Shown here piece by piece: positions 8,795 through 16,769 of a stretch of DNA of 64,000 bases. Location of the stretch: NCBI RefSeq assembly GCF_007176755.1, contig NZ_BJTV01000008.1, positions 248,001 to 312,000 of the forward strand. Reading direction: 5' to 3'. The number at the start of each line of letters is the position of its first letter. Within the stretch, counting starts at the first letter, position 1. The DNA is from Streptomyces sp. 1-11. GTDB taxonomy: Bacteria; Actinomycetota; Actinomycetes; Streptomycetales; Streptomycetaceae. A model generated the notes under the pieces. The model was not told the origin of the DNA, did not search any database, and saw only the letters and a list, made by a program, of their open reading frames with translations. The position numbers and the translations under genes are program-made.

Positions 8795-10164
8795 GCCCGC
8801 ACCCCCTCGCCGATGTGCGTGGGCAGGATGCGCGGCATGGCGTCCACCAGCGCGGTGAGGTCCCGGACCACGGACTGCGGCCGGTCGGCCGACAGCAGGC
8901 ACAGCCCCGCCATGGTGTTGGCCCCGGCGGCCGGGTCGTAGACCGGCACCGGCGCGCCCTGCGGCAGCGAGTTCTCGTGCACCACGGACAGCGAACTGCC
9001 CGCGCCGATCGGGGCGCCGCGCAGCACGGCCGCCGGGTCCCACAGATGACGCCGGGCCCAGGGAGCGCCGTCGCCGTCCACCGCGAGGACCACCAGGGAA
9101 CCTGCCGCACCCTCGGCGTCCTCGCCGGTCAGCGCCCGCGCGGGCCACTCGGGCGAACGGCCCAGGAGCTGATCGGTGAACAGGCCCACCAGGTCGAGCC
9201 CGAAGACCTCCTCGATCTGGGGCACCGTCATCGCGCCGCCGAACCGCGCGGCCGTCTCGATGACCCACATGCGGCCGTCCGCGCCCAGCTTGATCTCCGT
9301 GTGCGTCCCGCAGTCCTCCAGCCCCAGGGCCTCGACGGCCTGCCGGGCCAGCTCCACGATCCGGTCCTGGGCGTCGGCGCCGAGCGCGGCCGGGGTGATG
9401 CCGGCCCGCTCGGTGAACGGCGCCACCGTCGGCATCCGCCCGCTCACGCACACCGGGCGGAAGACGCCGTCCACGACCACGCCCTCGACGCTGACGTAGT
9501 CACCCCAGCCCGAGCCGTCGAACCAGTCGCCGGCGCAGCCGCTGACGATCTCCTCGACGATGAAGTCCTCGCCGGCGCCCGCCACATGGAGCTCAGCGAA
9601 TCCCAGCCGCGCCGACTCCGTCATCACCGCCCGCGACCGCTGCCAGGCCGCCCGCGCCAGTTCGGGCGCCTCGATGATCTGGTGCGCCGTCGAACCGGCG
9701 CTCCAGGCCGCCTTCAACAGCAGGGGATAATTCAACTCGGCTGCGGCGCGGTCCAGTTCGGCGGCGCTGGTGACCGAGCGGAACCTGGGCTGGGGTATCC
9801 CGTGGCGCTCCCAGGCGCGGCGCATCAGCCGCTTGTCCCGGGCCAGCGCGGCGGCGGGCCCGGCACCGCGCAGCCCGAGCCGCCGGGACGCCTCGGCGAC
9901 CGCGACCACCGCGTACTCCGAGAACGTGACGACCGCGTCCGCGCCGACCTCGCGCGCCCGCGCGGCGATCAGCCCGACCAGATCGGAACCGGGCGGGTCG
10001 CCGGCCATGACGACCGAGTCGCACAGCCCGGCGGCGTCCGCCGCCACCGCGGCGGGCAGCTCGCTGAGTGCCAGCAGGTGCACCGCGGACCTCGCGGCCA
10101 CCCGCGTCAGGGCGTGCCCCACCGGGGGACCGCCCTTGGCATGCACGTACAGCACCCTGCTCAC
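8791..10164 (-). CDS. ATP-grasp carboxylate-amine ligase
   Basis: The GTG at 10164, 10 nt after a GAGGAG, gives 457 aa. The N-terminal ~100 residues form a Rossmann-like pre-ATP-grasp domain (SRVLYVHAKGGPPVG). The ATP-grasp fold has KRLMRRAWERHGIPQP, YPLLLKAAWSAGS, FIVEEIVSG and TEIKLGADGRMWVIETAARFGG, with the E/N-type metal ligands. This resembles the biotin-carboxylase-like L-amino-acid and dipeptide ligases, which make amide bonds through an acyl phosphate. First gene of the operon with the dikinase-like and MFS genes. Substrates cannot be read from sequence. Confidence 0.78.
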   Translation of the reverse strand: MSRVLYVHAKGGPPVGHALTRVAARSAVHLLALSELPAAVAADAAGLCDSVVMAGDPPGSDLVGLIAARAREVGADAVVTFSEYAVVAVAEASRRLGLRGAGPAAALARDKRLMRRAWERHGIPQPRFRSVTSAAELDRAAAELNYPLLLKAAWSAGSTAHQIIEAPELARAAWQRSRAVMTESARLGFAELHVAGAGEDFIVEEIVSGCAGDWFDGSGWGDYVSVEGVVVDGVFRPVCVSGRMPTVAPFTERAGITPAALGADAQDRIVELARQAVEALGLEDCGTHTEIKLGADGRMWVIETAARFGGAMTVPQIEEVFGLDLVGLFTDQLLGRSPEWPARALTGEDAEGAAGSLVVLAVDGDGAPWARRHLWDPAAVLRGAPIGAGSSLSVVHENSLPQGAPVPVYDPAAGANTMAGLCLLSADRPQSVVRDLTALVDAMPRILPTHIGEGVRA

Positions 10165-10501
10165 GAATACCCAACTCCTCTTGAATCGACGACGACCGAG
10201 GCGCGCACCGCGCCGTGTGCCGGCGGCGGGCCCGCGGCCGGGCCGGTACGACCCCGCCGTGCCACCGCCTCCTTCAAGCGAACCAGTCCCAACCCCCTTG
10301 CGAGGGGCCGCGATACGCGAACGGCTCAGGCAAATGCCCGACTGCCGGCGGTCTCGACGGTCCTGTGGGCGGCCGGTGGTGTGCTGCTGCCGCGGCCGCC
10401 CCCAGGCGCCGCGTCCGGCCGCCCCGCATGTCCGCCGCGCTACGGGATACGCATGAAGTGTTACGCAAAGTAACGTAGTAGACGGTTGAAGGAGTTGGGC
10501 C
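10165..10501. promoter_or_regulatory. Divergent intergenic region with GTTAC-N5-GTAAC operator-like site
   Basis: This 337-bp region separates the ATP-grasp operon (minus) from the PAS-LuxR gene (plus) and should carry both promoters. A perfect inverted repeat GTTACGCAAAGTAAC lies at 10460-10474, 28 bp before the regulator's start, and could bind the LuxR-type protein or another factor. An AAGGAG at 10489 is the regulator's ribosome site. The only other content noticed is the small WDWFA-encoding ORF on the minus strand. Confidence 0.5.
10274..10429 (-). CDS. Candidate 51-aa peptide ending GGWDWFA
   Basis: An ATG at 10429 opens 51 codons upstream of, and on the same strand as, the ATP-grasp gene, ending at 10274. 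The first half is low complexity (Ala run, Arg, Pro). The second half reads LPEPFAYRGPSQGGWDWFA and uses codons rare in this genome (TTG, CCT, CAA, GGT, GCT). The stop is immediately followed by an AAGGAGG (complement of 10268-10274). There is no convincing ribosome site before the ATG. It may be a precursor peptide, an attenuator leader (two Trp codons) or chance. Confidence 0.3.
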   Translation of the reverse strand: MRGGRTRRLGAAAAAAHHRPPTGPSRPPAVGHLPEPFAYRGPSQGGWDWFA

Positions 10502-11788
10502 GTGGACGAGGCCGATTTCAAGGCGCTGCTCGAAACCCTTCCGGTGTCCTGGTGGGAGGCCGACGGCGGACTGACAGTCGTCGACAGCGGGGGCGGCGCG
10601 TTCGACGACGAGCGCACCGCCCGGCGCTTCCTGGAAGCCCTCTGCGCCGACCGCGGCGGCACGCCGCTCCCCGCCGGCGCCGGCCCGTACCAGGCGTCCT
10701 TCGAGGGCCGCACCTTCGACGTGAACTGGCCGGCCCGCGACGACGGCCCGGACCGGCACGGCAGCAGGGGAGTGGCGGTCGAGGTGGGCGGCGGCGCGGA
10801 GGGGAACCCGTACGCCTCGTTCGCCGACCTCACCCCGGCCGCGGCCTTCGTGCGCGACGCCGCCGGCCGCTACCTGTGGGCCAACCACGCCTACGCCCAC
10901 CTGTACGGCACCACGCGCGACGCGCTGATCGGCCGTCACCTCGCCGACGTCGACGAGCCCGAGGACGTCGAACGGTTCCGCGCCCTGGACCGCGAGACCC
11001 TGTCCTGCGGCACCCCCGTCCGGCACACCCTCACCTACCGGCGCTCCGACGGCTCACCGGGGCACGCCGCCGGCTACCGCTTCCCGGTCCGCTGGGGCGC
11101 CGCGCGCTGCGTGGCCGGCATCTACGTCGACGTCACCGAGCACACCCGGGCGCTGGACCAACGGCACCGCGCCGAGGAGGACTTACGGGCGCTGCGCGAC
11201 CGCAGCGGCCTGCCCTGCGTACGGCTGTCGGCGGACGGGCTCGTCGAGGAGGCCGGCACCGCGGTCGCCGAACTCCTGCGCGTGCGCCTCTCCGACCTCA
11301 TCGGCCGGCCCGTGGACACCCTGCTGGCCGACACCCCCGAACGCACCGCCCTGCACCGCCTGTGGCAGGACCTCGTCGGCGGACGGCGCAGAAGCGCGCG
11401 CGCCGCCGCCGTACTCGTCGACGCGGACAGCCGGCAGCGCCGGGCCCTGGTCCAGTTGAGCGCGGTCTCCCGCGTCCCGGAGCGGGTGGCCGGCGTGTGG
11501 GCCGTCATGACGCACCTCGGCCTGCCGCACGAGGCGCGACCGCCCCTGACCGCGGCCCAGGTGCGCATACTCGCCCTGCTGGCCGCCGGGCGCAGCAACG
11601 CGGAGATCGCCGGAGCGCTGCACCTCTCCCGGCAGACCGTGGACTACCACCTGAGCCGGCTGCGCGACCTGCTGGACGCCGCCACCCGCCCGGCGCTGGT
11701 GGCCCGCGCCTATGTGCTCGGCATTCTCTCCCCGCAGGCCTGGCCGCCGAGGTCCGTCACGGCGGCGCATCCGCTGAGCCCGGTCTGA
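10502..11788 (+). CDS. PAS-domain LuxR-type transcriptional regulator
   Basis: GTG 10502 follows an AAGGAG with 8-nt spacing and gives 428 aa. Two or three PAS-like modules fill residues 1-330; the clearest is TPAAAFVRDAAGRYLWANHAYAHLYG...IGRHLADVDEPEDVERF. The C-terminal LuxR helix-turn-helix is LTAAQVRILALLAAGRSNAEIAGALHLSRQTVDYHLSRLRDLL. No receiver, membrane segment or kinase domain is seen, so it is a one-component sensor of a cytoplasmic ligand or redox state. It is divergent from the ATP-grasp operon, which is its most likely target. Confidence 0.8.
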   Translation: MDEADFKALLETLPVSWWEADGGLTVVDSGGGAFDDERTARRFLEALCADRGGTPLPAGAGPYQASFEGRTFDVNWPARDDGPDRHGSRGVAVEVGGGAEGNPYASFADLTPAAAFVRDAAGRYLWANHAYAHLYGTTRDALIGRHLADVDEPEDVERFRALDRETLSCGTPVRHTLTYRRSDGSPGHAAGYRFPVRWGAARCVAGIYVDVTEHTRALDQRHRAEEDLRALRDRSGLPCVRLSADGLVEEAGTAVAELLRVRLSDLIGRPVDTLLADTPERTALHRLWQDLVGGRRRSARAAAVLVDADSRQRRALVQLSAVSRVPERVAGVWAVMTHLGLPHEARPPLTAAQVRILALLAAGRSNAEIAGALHLSRQTVDYHLSRLRDLLDAATRPALVARAYVLGILSPQAWPPRSVTAAHPLSPV

Positions 11789-12214
11789 GACCGCGCGTCG
11801 CCGCTCTTCCCGCATGGCGACGGAGACTCCGTAACGGCCGGGTCCGGGTGCGCCGCAGCGGCCGACGGGCCGCCGTCGGGCAGGGCGCATCCGCGCCGCC
11901 GGACAGCGGTGCGCGGTGTACCCCGGCAGGCTCAAGTGCCCACCGGGAATGTGTATTTGGACCCCGCGCGGCCCGCCGTCCCGGGACCGGCGGGCCGACA
12001 CCTCGATGGGCGCCGACGCGGGGTACTCGGAACCTACGCGCCCGCCGCTGCAAACGGAAGACCCAATTCCTCTTGACCTGGGGCGTGTGGCGCGACACCG
12101 GCGGCGACGGGGCGGGTGGGTGGCGGCTTCCTCGAGCCGGGCCGCATCCGCCCCGAGGTGAGCAAGCGCTTGGTAAGGTGCTCGGCGGGTCCACTGGGAC
12201 AGGGAGGATGCGCC
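11789..12214. other. 426-bp intergenic region, no gene seen
   Basis: No credible coding frame was found between the LuxR-type regulator and the thioesterase. A 16-base stretch ACCCAATTCCTCTTGA at 12061-12076 matches, with one mismatch, the bases just upstream of the ATP-grasp start (10169-10184). The thioesterase promoter presumably lies in the last 150 bp. Confidence 0.5.
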
Positions 12215-13015
12215 ATGCCGTCGTCGCAAGCAGAGGCCTTCTACGAGCGGGAGGCCGCCGACCGGTTCCTGCCCACCGACTACACCCGGGGTCCCTGGGA
12301 CGCCGGCTCCCAGCACGCCGGCCCGCCGGCCGCGCTGCTCGGGCTCGCCGTGGAGCAGCGCCCCGGCGGCCGGCCCGACATGCGCGTCGCCCGGCTCACC
12401 TACGAGATCACCCGGCCCGTGCCCATACGGCCGCTCACCGTCGCCACCCGTGTGCTGCGGGCCGGGCGTGGCGTCGAGCTCGTCGAGGCCTCCCTGACCC
12501 CGGACGGCGGGGCGGAGGTGATGCGGGCGACGGCCCTGCTGATGCGGACGGCGCCCGGATCGGTGCCGCAGGTCTCGCCGGGCCCGCAGGTGCCCGGCCC
12601 CGCGGCCGTGTCCCCGCGCGCGTTCTTCCCCGTCCCCTGGGACCAGGGTTACCACACCGCCATGGACGTGCGCTTCGCCGCGGGATCCTTCCTGGAGCCC
12701 GGCCCGGCCACGGCGTGGATGCGCATGAGGGTGCCCCTGGTGGCGGGCGAGGAGACCGCACCGCTCAGCCGTGTGCTGACGGCCGCCGACTCGGGCAACG
12801 GCGTCAGCTCGGCGCTCGACTACCACCGCTACGTCTTCGTCAACGCCGATCTCACCGTGAGCCTGCACCGCCACCCCGAGGGGGAGTGGGTCTGCCTGGA
12901 CGCGCGGACGATGGTGGACGGCGCCGGCATCGGCCTCGCCGAGTCCGCGCTGCACGACGAGAAGGGCCCGCTGGGCCGCGGCACGCAGAGCCTCTACGTC
13001 ACCGAGCGGGGCTGA
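12215..13015 (+). CDS. Acyl-CoA thioesterase-like (double hotdog) protein
   Basis: ATG 12215 follows an AGGGAGG with 7-nt spacing and gives 266 aa. The sequence has two hotdog halves: residues ~25-115 (TRGPWDAGSQHAGPPAALLG, then VARLTYEITRPVPIRPL) and ~140-265 (FVNADLTVSLHRHPEGEWVCLDARTMVDG, ending LGRGTQSLYV). The Gln/Asp pattern of the second half is typical of TesB-like thioesterases that hydrolyse acyl-CoA. It stands alone on the plus strand, 101 bp before the RsbQ-like gene. Substrate unknown. Confidence 0.72.
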   Translation: MPSSQAEAFYEREAADRFLPTDYTRGPWDAGSQHAGPPAALLGLAVEQRPGGRPDMRVARLTYEITRPVPIRPLTVATRVLRAGRGVELVEASLTPDGGAEVMRATALLMRTAPGSVPQVSPGPQVPGPAAVSPRAFFPVPWDQGYHTAMDVRFAAGSFLEPGPATAWMRMRVPLVAGEETAPLSRVLTAADSGNGVSSALDYHRYVFVNADLTVSLHRHPEGEWVCLDARTMVDGAGIGLAESALHDEKGPLGRGTQSLYVTERG

Positions 13016-13116
13016 CCGGCCGCCCACGGCGACACGGGGCGGAGGGCGGCCGGACGGCGGAGCGGACGGCGGGGGGCCCGTCCCCGCCGGTCGTACCGGA
13101 TGGGAGGATGCATGGT

Positions 13117-13920
13117 ATGCGCATCCGCCGAAGGAACAATGTGACGGTCACCGGCCCGAGCGACGCGACGACCCTGGTGCTCGCGCACGGGTTCGGCTGC
13201 GACCAGAACATGTGGCGCCTGGTCGCGCCGGCGCTGGCGCAGCGGTACCGGGTCGTGCTCTTCGACTACGTCGGCTCCGGCGGCTCCGACCTGTCCGCCT
13301 GGAGCGAGGCGCGGTACTCCTCGCTCGACGGCTACGCGCAGGACGTGGTCGACGTCTGCGAGGAGCTGGAACTCGACCGGGCGGTGTTCGTCGGGCACTC
13401 GGTCAGCGCCATGGTCGGGGTGCTGGCGGCCCGGGCGGCGCCGGAGCGGATCGGCGCCCTGGTGATGGTGGCGCCCTCACCCCGGTACATCGACGACGAG
13501 GGCTACCGCGGCGGCTTCGACGCCGAGGACATCGACGAGCTGCTGGCCTCCCTGGAGTCGAACTACCTGGGCTGGTCGTCCGCCATGGCCCCGGTGATCA
13601 TGGGCAACCCGGACCGGCCGGAGCTGGGGCAGGAGCTGACCAACAGTTTCTGCGCCACCGACCCCGACATCGCCCGCGTCTTCGCCCGCACCACGTTCCT
13701 CTCCGACAGCCGGGACGACCTCAAGACCGTGACCGTGCCCACCCTGGTCCTGGAGTGCGCCGAGGACGTCATCGCACCGCGCGAGGTCGGCGCCTACGTG
13801 CACGCGGCGATCCCCTCCTCACGCCTGGTCACCCTCGACGCCACCGGTCACTGCCCGCAGCTCAGCGCCCCCGAGGCCACGACCGCGGCGATCGTCGACT
13901 TCCTGGAGGCCCGGCCGTGA
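13117..13920 (+). CDS. RsbQ-like alpha/beta hydrolase, partner of the RsbP-type phosphatase
   Basis: The start is ATG 13117, 9 nt after GGAGG; ATG 13108 touches the ribosome site and is unlikely. The 267-aa protein is an RsbQ-type alpha/beta hydrolase: oxyanion LAHGFGCDQNMWR, nucleophile elbow VGHSVSAMVG (Ser95), Asp in ECAEDVIAP and His in TGHCPQLS. In Bacillus subtilis RsbQ is required, with RsbP, for energy-stress activation of SigB, apparently by supplying or sensing a small hydrophobic ligand. Here its stop overlaps the start of an RsbP-like PAS-PP2C gene, which strongly supports the assignment. Confidence 0.85.
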   Translation: MRIRRRNNVTVTGPSDATTLVLAHGFGCDQNMWRLVAPALAQRYRVVLFDYVGSGGSDLSAWSEARYSSLDGYAQDVVDVCEELELDRAVFVGHSVSAMVGVLAARAAPERIGALVMVAPSPRYIDDEGYRGGFDAEDIDELLASLESNYLGWSSAMAPVIMGNPDRPELGQELTNSFCATDPDIARVFARTTFLSDSRDDLKTVTVPTLVLECAEDVIAPREVGAYVHAAIPSSRLVTLDATGHCPQLSAPEATTAAIVDFLEARP

Positions 13921-15377
13921 TGTGCCGTACCGACAGCATGTCCGAGCCGCCCGAGGGCAACCAACGGCGGGGCGGGGATGACGTCGACCCGGCCTTCACC
14001 GCCCTGCTCGAGGACAGCGTCGAGGACCTCTACGAATCCGCGCCCTGCGGCTACCTCTCCACCCTGATGGACGGCACGGTCGCCAAGGTCAACGGCACTC
14101 TGCTGGACTGGCTGGGACTGCGGCGCGCGGACCTGGTGGGCCGCAGGCGCTTCGCCGACCTGCTGACCGTCGGCGGCAGGATGTACCACGAGACGCACTT
14201 CGCGCCGCTGCTGCGCATGCAGGGTGAACTGCGGGGCGTCGCCCTGGAGATGAAGACCGCCGAGGGGCGCCGGATCCCGGTGCTGGTCTCCTCCTCGGTC
14301 AAGCACGGCAGTGAGGGCGAGCCCCTGCTGATCCGTACCACCGTCGTCGACGCCTCCGACCGGCGCGCCTACGAGGAGGAGCTGCTGCGCCGCCGCCAGG
14401 ACGCCGACCGCGCCCGCCAGGAGGCCGAGCGGACGCGCGCCGAGGCCGAGGAGGCCCGGCGGCAGGCCGAGGAGGCCCGGCGGCAGGCCGAGGCCGACCG
14501 GGAGCGGCTGGCCGACGCGCTCGCCGTGCTGCAGAAGTCCCTGCTGCCCGACACCCTGCCGGCCGTCCCCGGTCTGGAGACGGCCGTGCACTACCACGCG
14601 GCCTCTCCCGACCAGCTCGGCGGCGACTTCTACGACCTGTTCGCCATCGGCGGCGGCCGCTGGGCCTTCTTCCTCGGGGACGTGTGCGGCAAGGGCCCGC
14701 AGGCCGCCGCGCTCACCTCGCTGACCCGCTACACCCTGCGCGCCGCCGCCCAGCACGACCCCGAGCCCCGTGCCGCGCTGACCGCCCTGAACACCGCGCT
14801 GCACGAGCGGTACACGGCCGGCGGCGACCCCCGCTACTGCACCTGCGTCTTCGGCATACTCGAACCCGGCGGCGACGGGCGCACGACCGTGCGGCTGGCC
14901 TCGGGGGGACACCCTCCGGCGCTCGTCATGCGGGCCGACGGCCGTGCCGAGTTCCTGCACACCCCGGGCGGACTGCTCGTCGGCGCCCTGCCCACCGCGC
15001 CCTTCACCTCCGCCACGACGACCCTGGCTCCCGGCGACACGCTCCTGCTGTACACCGACGGCCTCACCGAGGCCCGCACCGGTCCCACCCGTCACACCCT
15101 GTTCGGTGAGGACGGCCTGCTCGCCTTCGCCGCCGAGCACACGTCGGCGGCGCCCCGGACGCTGATCGCCGCGCTGGCCGAGCTGCTCCGGGGACTCGGC
15201 GACGGCCTCGACGACGACACGGCCCTCTTCGCCATCGGTGCCCCCGCCTCGGAAGCCCCATCCTCGGGAGCCCCATCCTCAGAAGTCCCTGCCTCCCAGA
15301 TCCCCGGCTCCCAGGCCCCCGCCTTCGAAGCCCGGCCCGGCGACCCGGCCCACCCGGCGACGAGGCACCCACGATGA
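13920..15377 (+). CDS. RsbP-like PAS-coiled-coil-PP2C phosphatase
   Basis: ATG 13920 shares its A with the TGA of the RsbQ-like gene (485 aa). A PAS domain (about 25-145) with ESAPCGYLSTLMDGTVAKVN is followed by a coiled coil rich in Glu/Arg/Ala (145-200), then a SpoIIE/PP2C domain with LGGDFYDLF, GDVCGKG, YTDGLTEAR and DDDTALFAI holding the metal-binding Asp residues. It would dephosphorylate a STAS antagonist; one is encoded directly downstream. The C-terminal ~45 residues are a Ser/Pro/Ala tail encoded by imperfect 15-bp repeats. Domain order matches RsbP. Confidence 0.87.
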   Translation: MCRTDSMSEPPEGNQRRGGDDVDPAFTALLEDSVEDLYESAPCGYLSTLMDGTVAKVNGTLLDWLGLRRADLVGRRRFADLLTVGGRMYHETHFAPLLRMQGELRGVALEMKTAEGRRIPVLVSSSVKHGSEGEPLLIRTTVVDASDRRAYEEELLRRRQDADRARQEAERTRAEAEEARRQAEEARRQAEADRERLADALAVLQKSLLPDTLPAVPGLETAVHYHAASPDQLGGDFYDLFAIGGGRWAFFLGDVCGKGPQAAALTSLTRYTLRAAAQHDPEPRAALTALNTALHERYTAGGDPRYCTCVFGILEPGGDGRTTVRLASGGHPPALVMRADGRAEFLHTPGGLLVGALPTAPFTSATTTLAPGDTLLLYTDGLTEARTGPTRHTLFGEDGLLAFAAEHTSAAPRTLIAALAELLRGLGDGLDDDTALFAIGAPASEAPSSGAPSSEVPASQIPGSQAPAFEARPGDPAHPATRHPR

Positions 15378-15724
15378 CACCACTGAACATCACGCACCGC
15401 GATGCCTCCGACGGCCCCGTCCTGCACGTGGCCGGCGAACTGGACCACGCCCAGGCCGCCCTCCTGCGGCGGGAGGTCGAATCCCTCGCCCTGCGGGCGG
15501 GCCAGTGCCTGGACCTGGACCTGTCGGACCTGGAGTTCTGCGACTCGACCGGCATCACCGTCCTGCTGGCGGCCCGCCAGTACGCCGGGGCGGCGGAGGC
15601 GGGCATCGTCCTGACCGGGGTTCAGCCGCACCTGCTGAGAGTCCTCACGATGGTCGGTCTCGACCGGGTCTTCACGCTCCGCCCGGCTCCGGACTCCCCG
15701 TCCGCCGGCACCGCGGCAGGCTGA
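15374..15724 (+). CDS. STAS anti-sigma factor antagonist (RsbV-like)
   Basis: The ATG overlaps the stop of the RsbP-like gene by 4 nt (116 aa). It is a single STAS domain: LHVAGELDHAQAALLRREV, then LDLSDLEFCDSTGITVLL, where Ser58 in the DSTG motif is the expected phosphoacceptor. Dephosphorylated antagonists bind the anti-sigma kinase and free the sigma factor. Third gene of the RsbQ-RsbP-RsbV-like operon. The cognate anti-sigma kinase is not adjacent. Confidence 0.88.
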   Translation: MTPLNITHRDASDGPVLHVAGELDHAQAALLRREVESLALRAGQCLDLDLSDLEFCDSTGITVLLAARQYAGAAEAGIVLTGVQPHLLRVLTMVGLDRVFTLRPAPDSPSAGTAAG

Positions 15725-15762
15725 CCACGCCGTCCCGGCGCGGGCCCGGTCCGGGAGGGCGG

Positions 15763-16605
15763 TCAGCAGCGCGCGGCCCGGCCTGCGTCGCGGTAGCGCG
15801 GGGCCAGGGTGGCGCCCGAGCCGGCGCGCAGCGCTCGTTCCGCGTCGGCCAGCAGGGTCACCGCCGAGGCGTCGGACAGGCCGGGCACGCACACCACCTC
15901 GTCGCTCTCCAGCGCGGCGAGGGACGCCTCGACCACGTCGGCGGCGGGCATCCCGCCCTCGTCGTGCACCCGGGCTTCTCCTTCGACGGGGGCCTCGCCG
16001 GTGCCCAGGTGGAACTCGGTGGCGGTCAGCCCGGGGCAGACGACCTGGACCCGCACCGGGGTGCCGGCGAGTTCGGCGGCGAGGGTCCTGGTGAACGTCA
16101 CCATGTAGCCCTTGGTGCCCCCGTACACGGCGCGGTGGGGCAGGGGATCGGGTGGCAGGGCGCCGGCGAACGCCAGCAGTGAGGCGACGTTGACGACGGC
16201 GCCCCGGCCGCGCGCCAGCATGTGCGGGAGGGCCGCGCGGGTCAGCACCGTCGGCGCCACCACGTTGACGTCGATCACCTTGGCGAGCAGGGCGGCGTCG
16301 ACCTCGGCGAAGGGCCCGTACCCGTTGATCCCCGCATTGTTGACCAGCAGTGCCACGTCGTCGGCGGCCACTCGCGCCGCGACCCGGGAGAGGTCCGGGG
16401 AGTGGGCGAGGTCGGCCGCCATCGGCTCGACGGCGGCCCCGCTCTCCTCGCGCAGCCGCCCCGCCAGCGCGTCCAGCCGATCGGCGCGCCGGGCGACCAG
16501 CACCAGGTCCCAGCCCCGTGCGGCCAGCGCGGCCGCGTACTCGGTGCCGATCCCGGACGACGCCCCTGTCACCACGGCACGGCGGGCCGGTCCGTCGTCT
16601 GCCAT
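15763..16605 (-). CDS. Short-chain dehydrogenase/reductase
   Basis: A 280-aa classical SDR with the NAD(P) motif TGASSGIGTEY, NNAG (LLVNNAGINGYG), catalytic Tyr-Lys in YGGTKGYMV and the PG motif VVCPGLTATEF. Residues ARR after strand two suggest NADP(H). It is convergent with the STAS gene and lies downstream of the SPW gene, separated by a strong hairpin. Substrate unknown. Confidence 0.82.
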   Translation of the reverse strand: MADDGPARRAVVTGASSGIGTEYAAALAARGWDLVLVARRADRLDALAGRLREESGAAVEPMAADLAHSPDLSRVAARVAADDVALLVNNAGINGYGPFAEVDAALLAKVIDVNVVAPTVLTRAALPHMLARGRGAVVNVASLLAFAGALPPDPLPHRAVYGGTKGYMVTFTRTLAAELAGTPVRVQVVCPGLTATEFHLGTGEAPVEGEARVHDEGGMPAADVVEASLAALESDEVVCVPGLSDASAVTLLADAERALRAGSGATLAPRYRDAGRAARC

Positions 16606-16663
16606 GCGCTGCTCCTTCGCTCAATGACCACTCGATGACCGCCCGGCCCCGCCGTACGGCCCA

Positions 16664-16716
16664 CGAGGACCCGGCGCGCCCGCGGGCCGTACGGCCCAGG
16701 GCGCGCCGGGTCCTCG
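16664..16716. terminator. 18-bp perfect inverted repeat, likely terminator of the SPW gene
   Basis: CGAGGACCCGGCGCGCCC (16664-16681) and its exact reverse complement (16699-16716) flank a 17-nt loop that itself holds the palindrome GGGCCGTACGGCCC. It lies 54 bp beyond the stop of the minus-strand SPW gene and before the SDR start. No U-tract follows. Confidence 0.6.
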
Positions 16717-16769
16717 CGGGCGGGCGGGAACACGCTACGGACCGCGGCCCGCGGGGGACCGGTGCCGCG

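Noticed and set aside
10321-10334. CTCAGGCAAA resembling part of a glycine riboswitch
   Set aside because: The other conserved elements (GGAGAGC start, GAAGG core) are absent and no gcv gene follows.
8791-10833. 680-codon extension of the ATP-grasp gene
   Set aside because: The upstream part runs antisense into the LuxR gene and the GTG at 10164 has a good ribosome site and starts the domain.
10486-13107. Long plus-strand frame running through the LuxR and thioesterase genes into RsbQ
   Set aside because: Only the part from 13117 has hydrolase motifs; the rest is a frame shadow of the two upstream genes.
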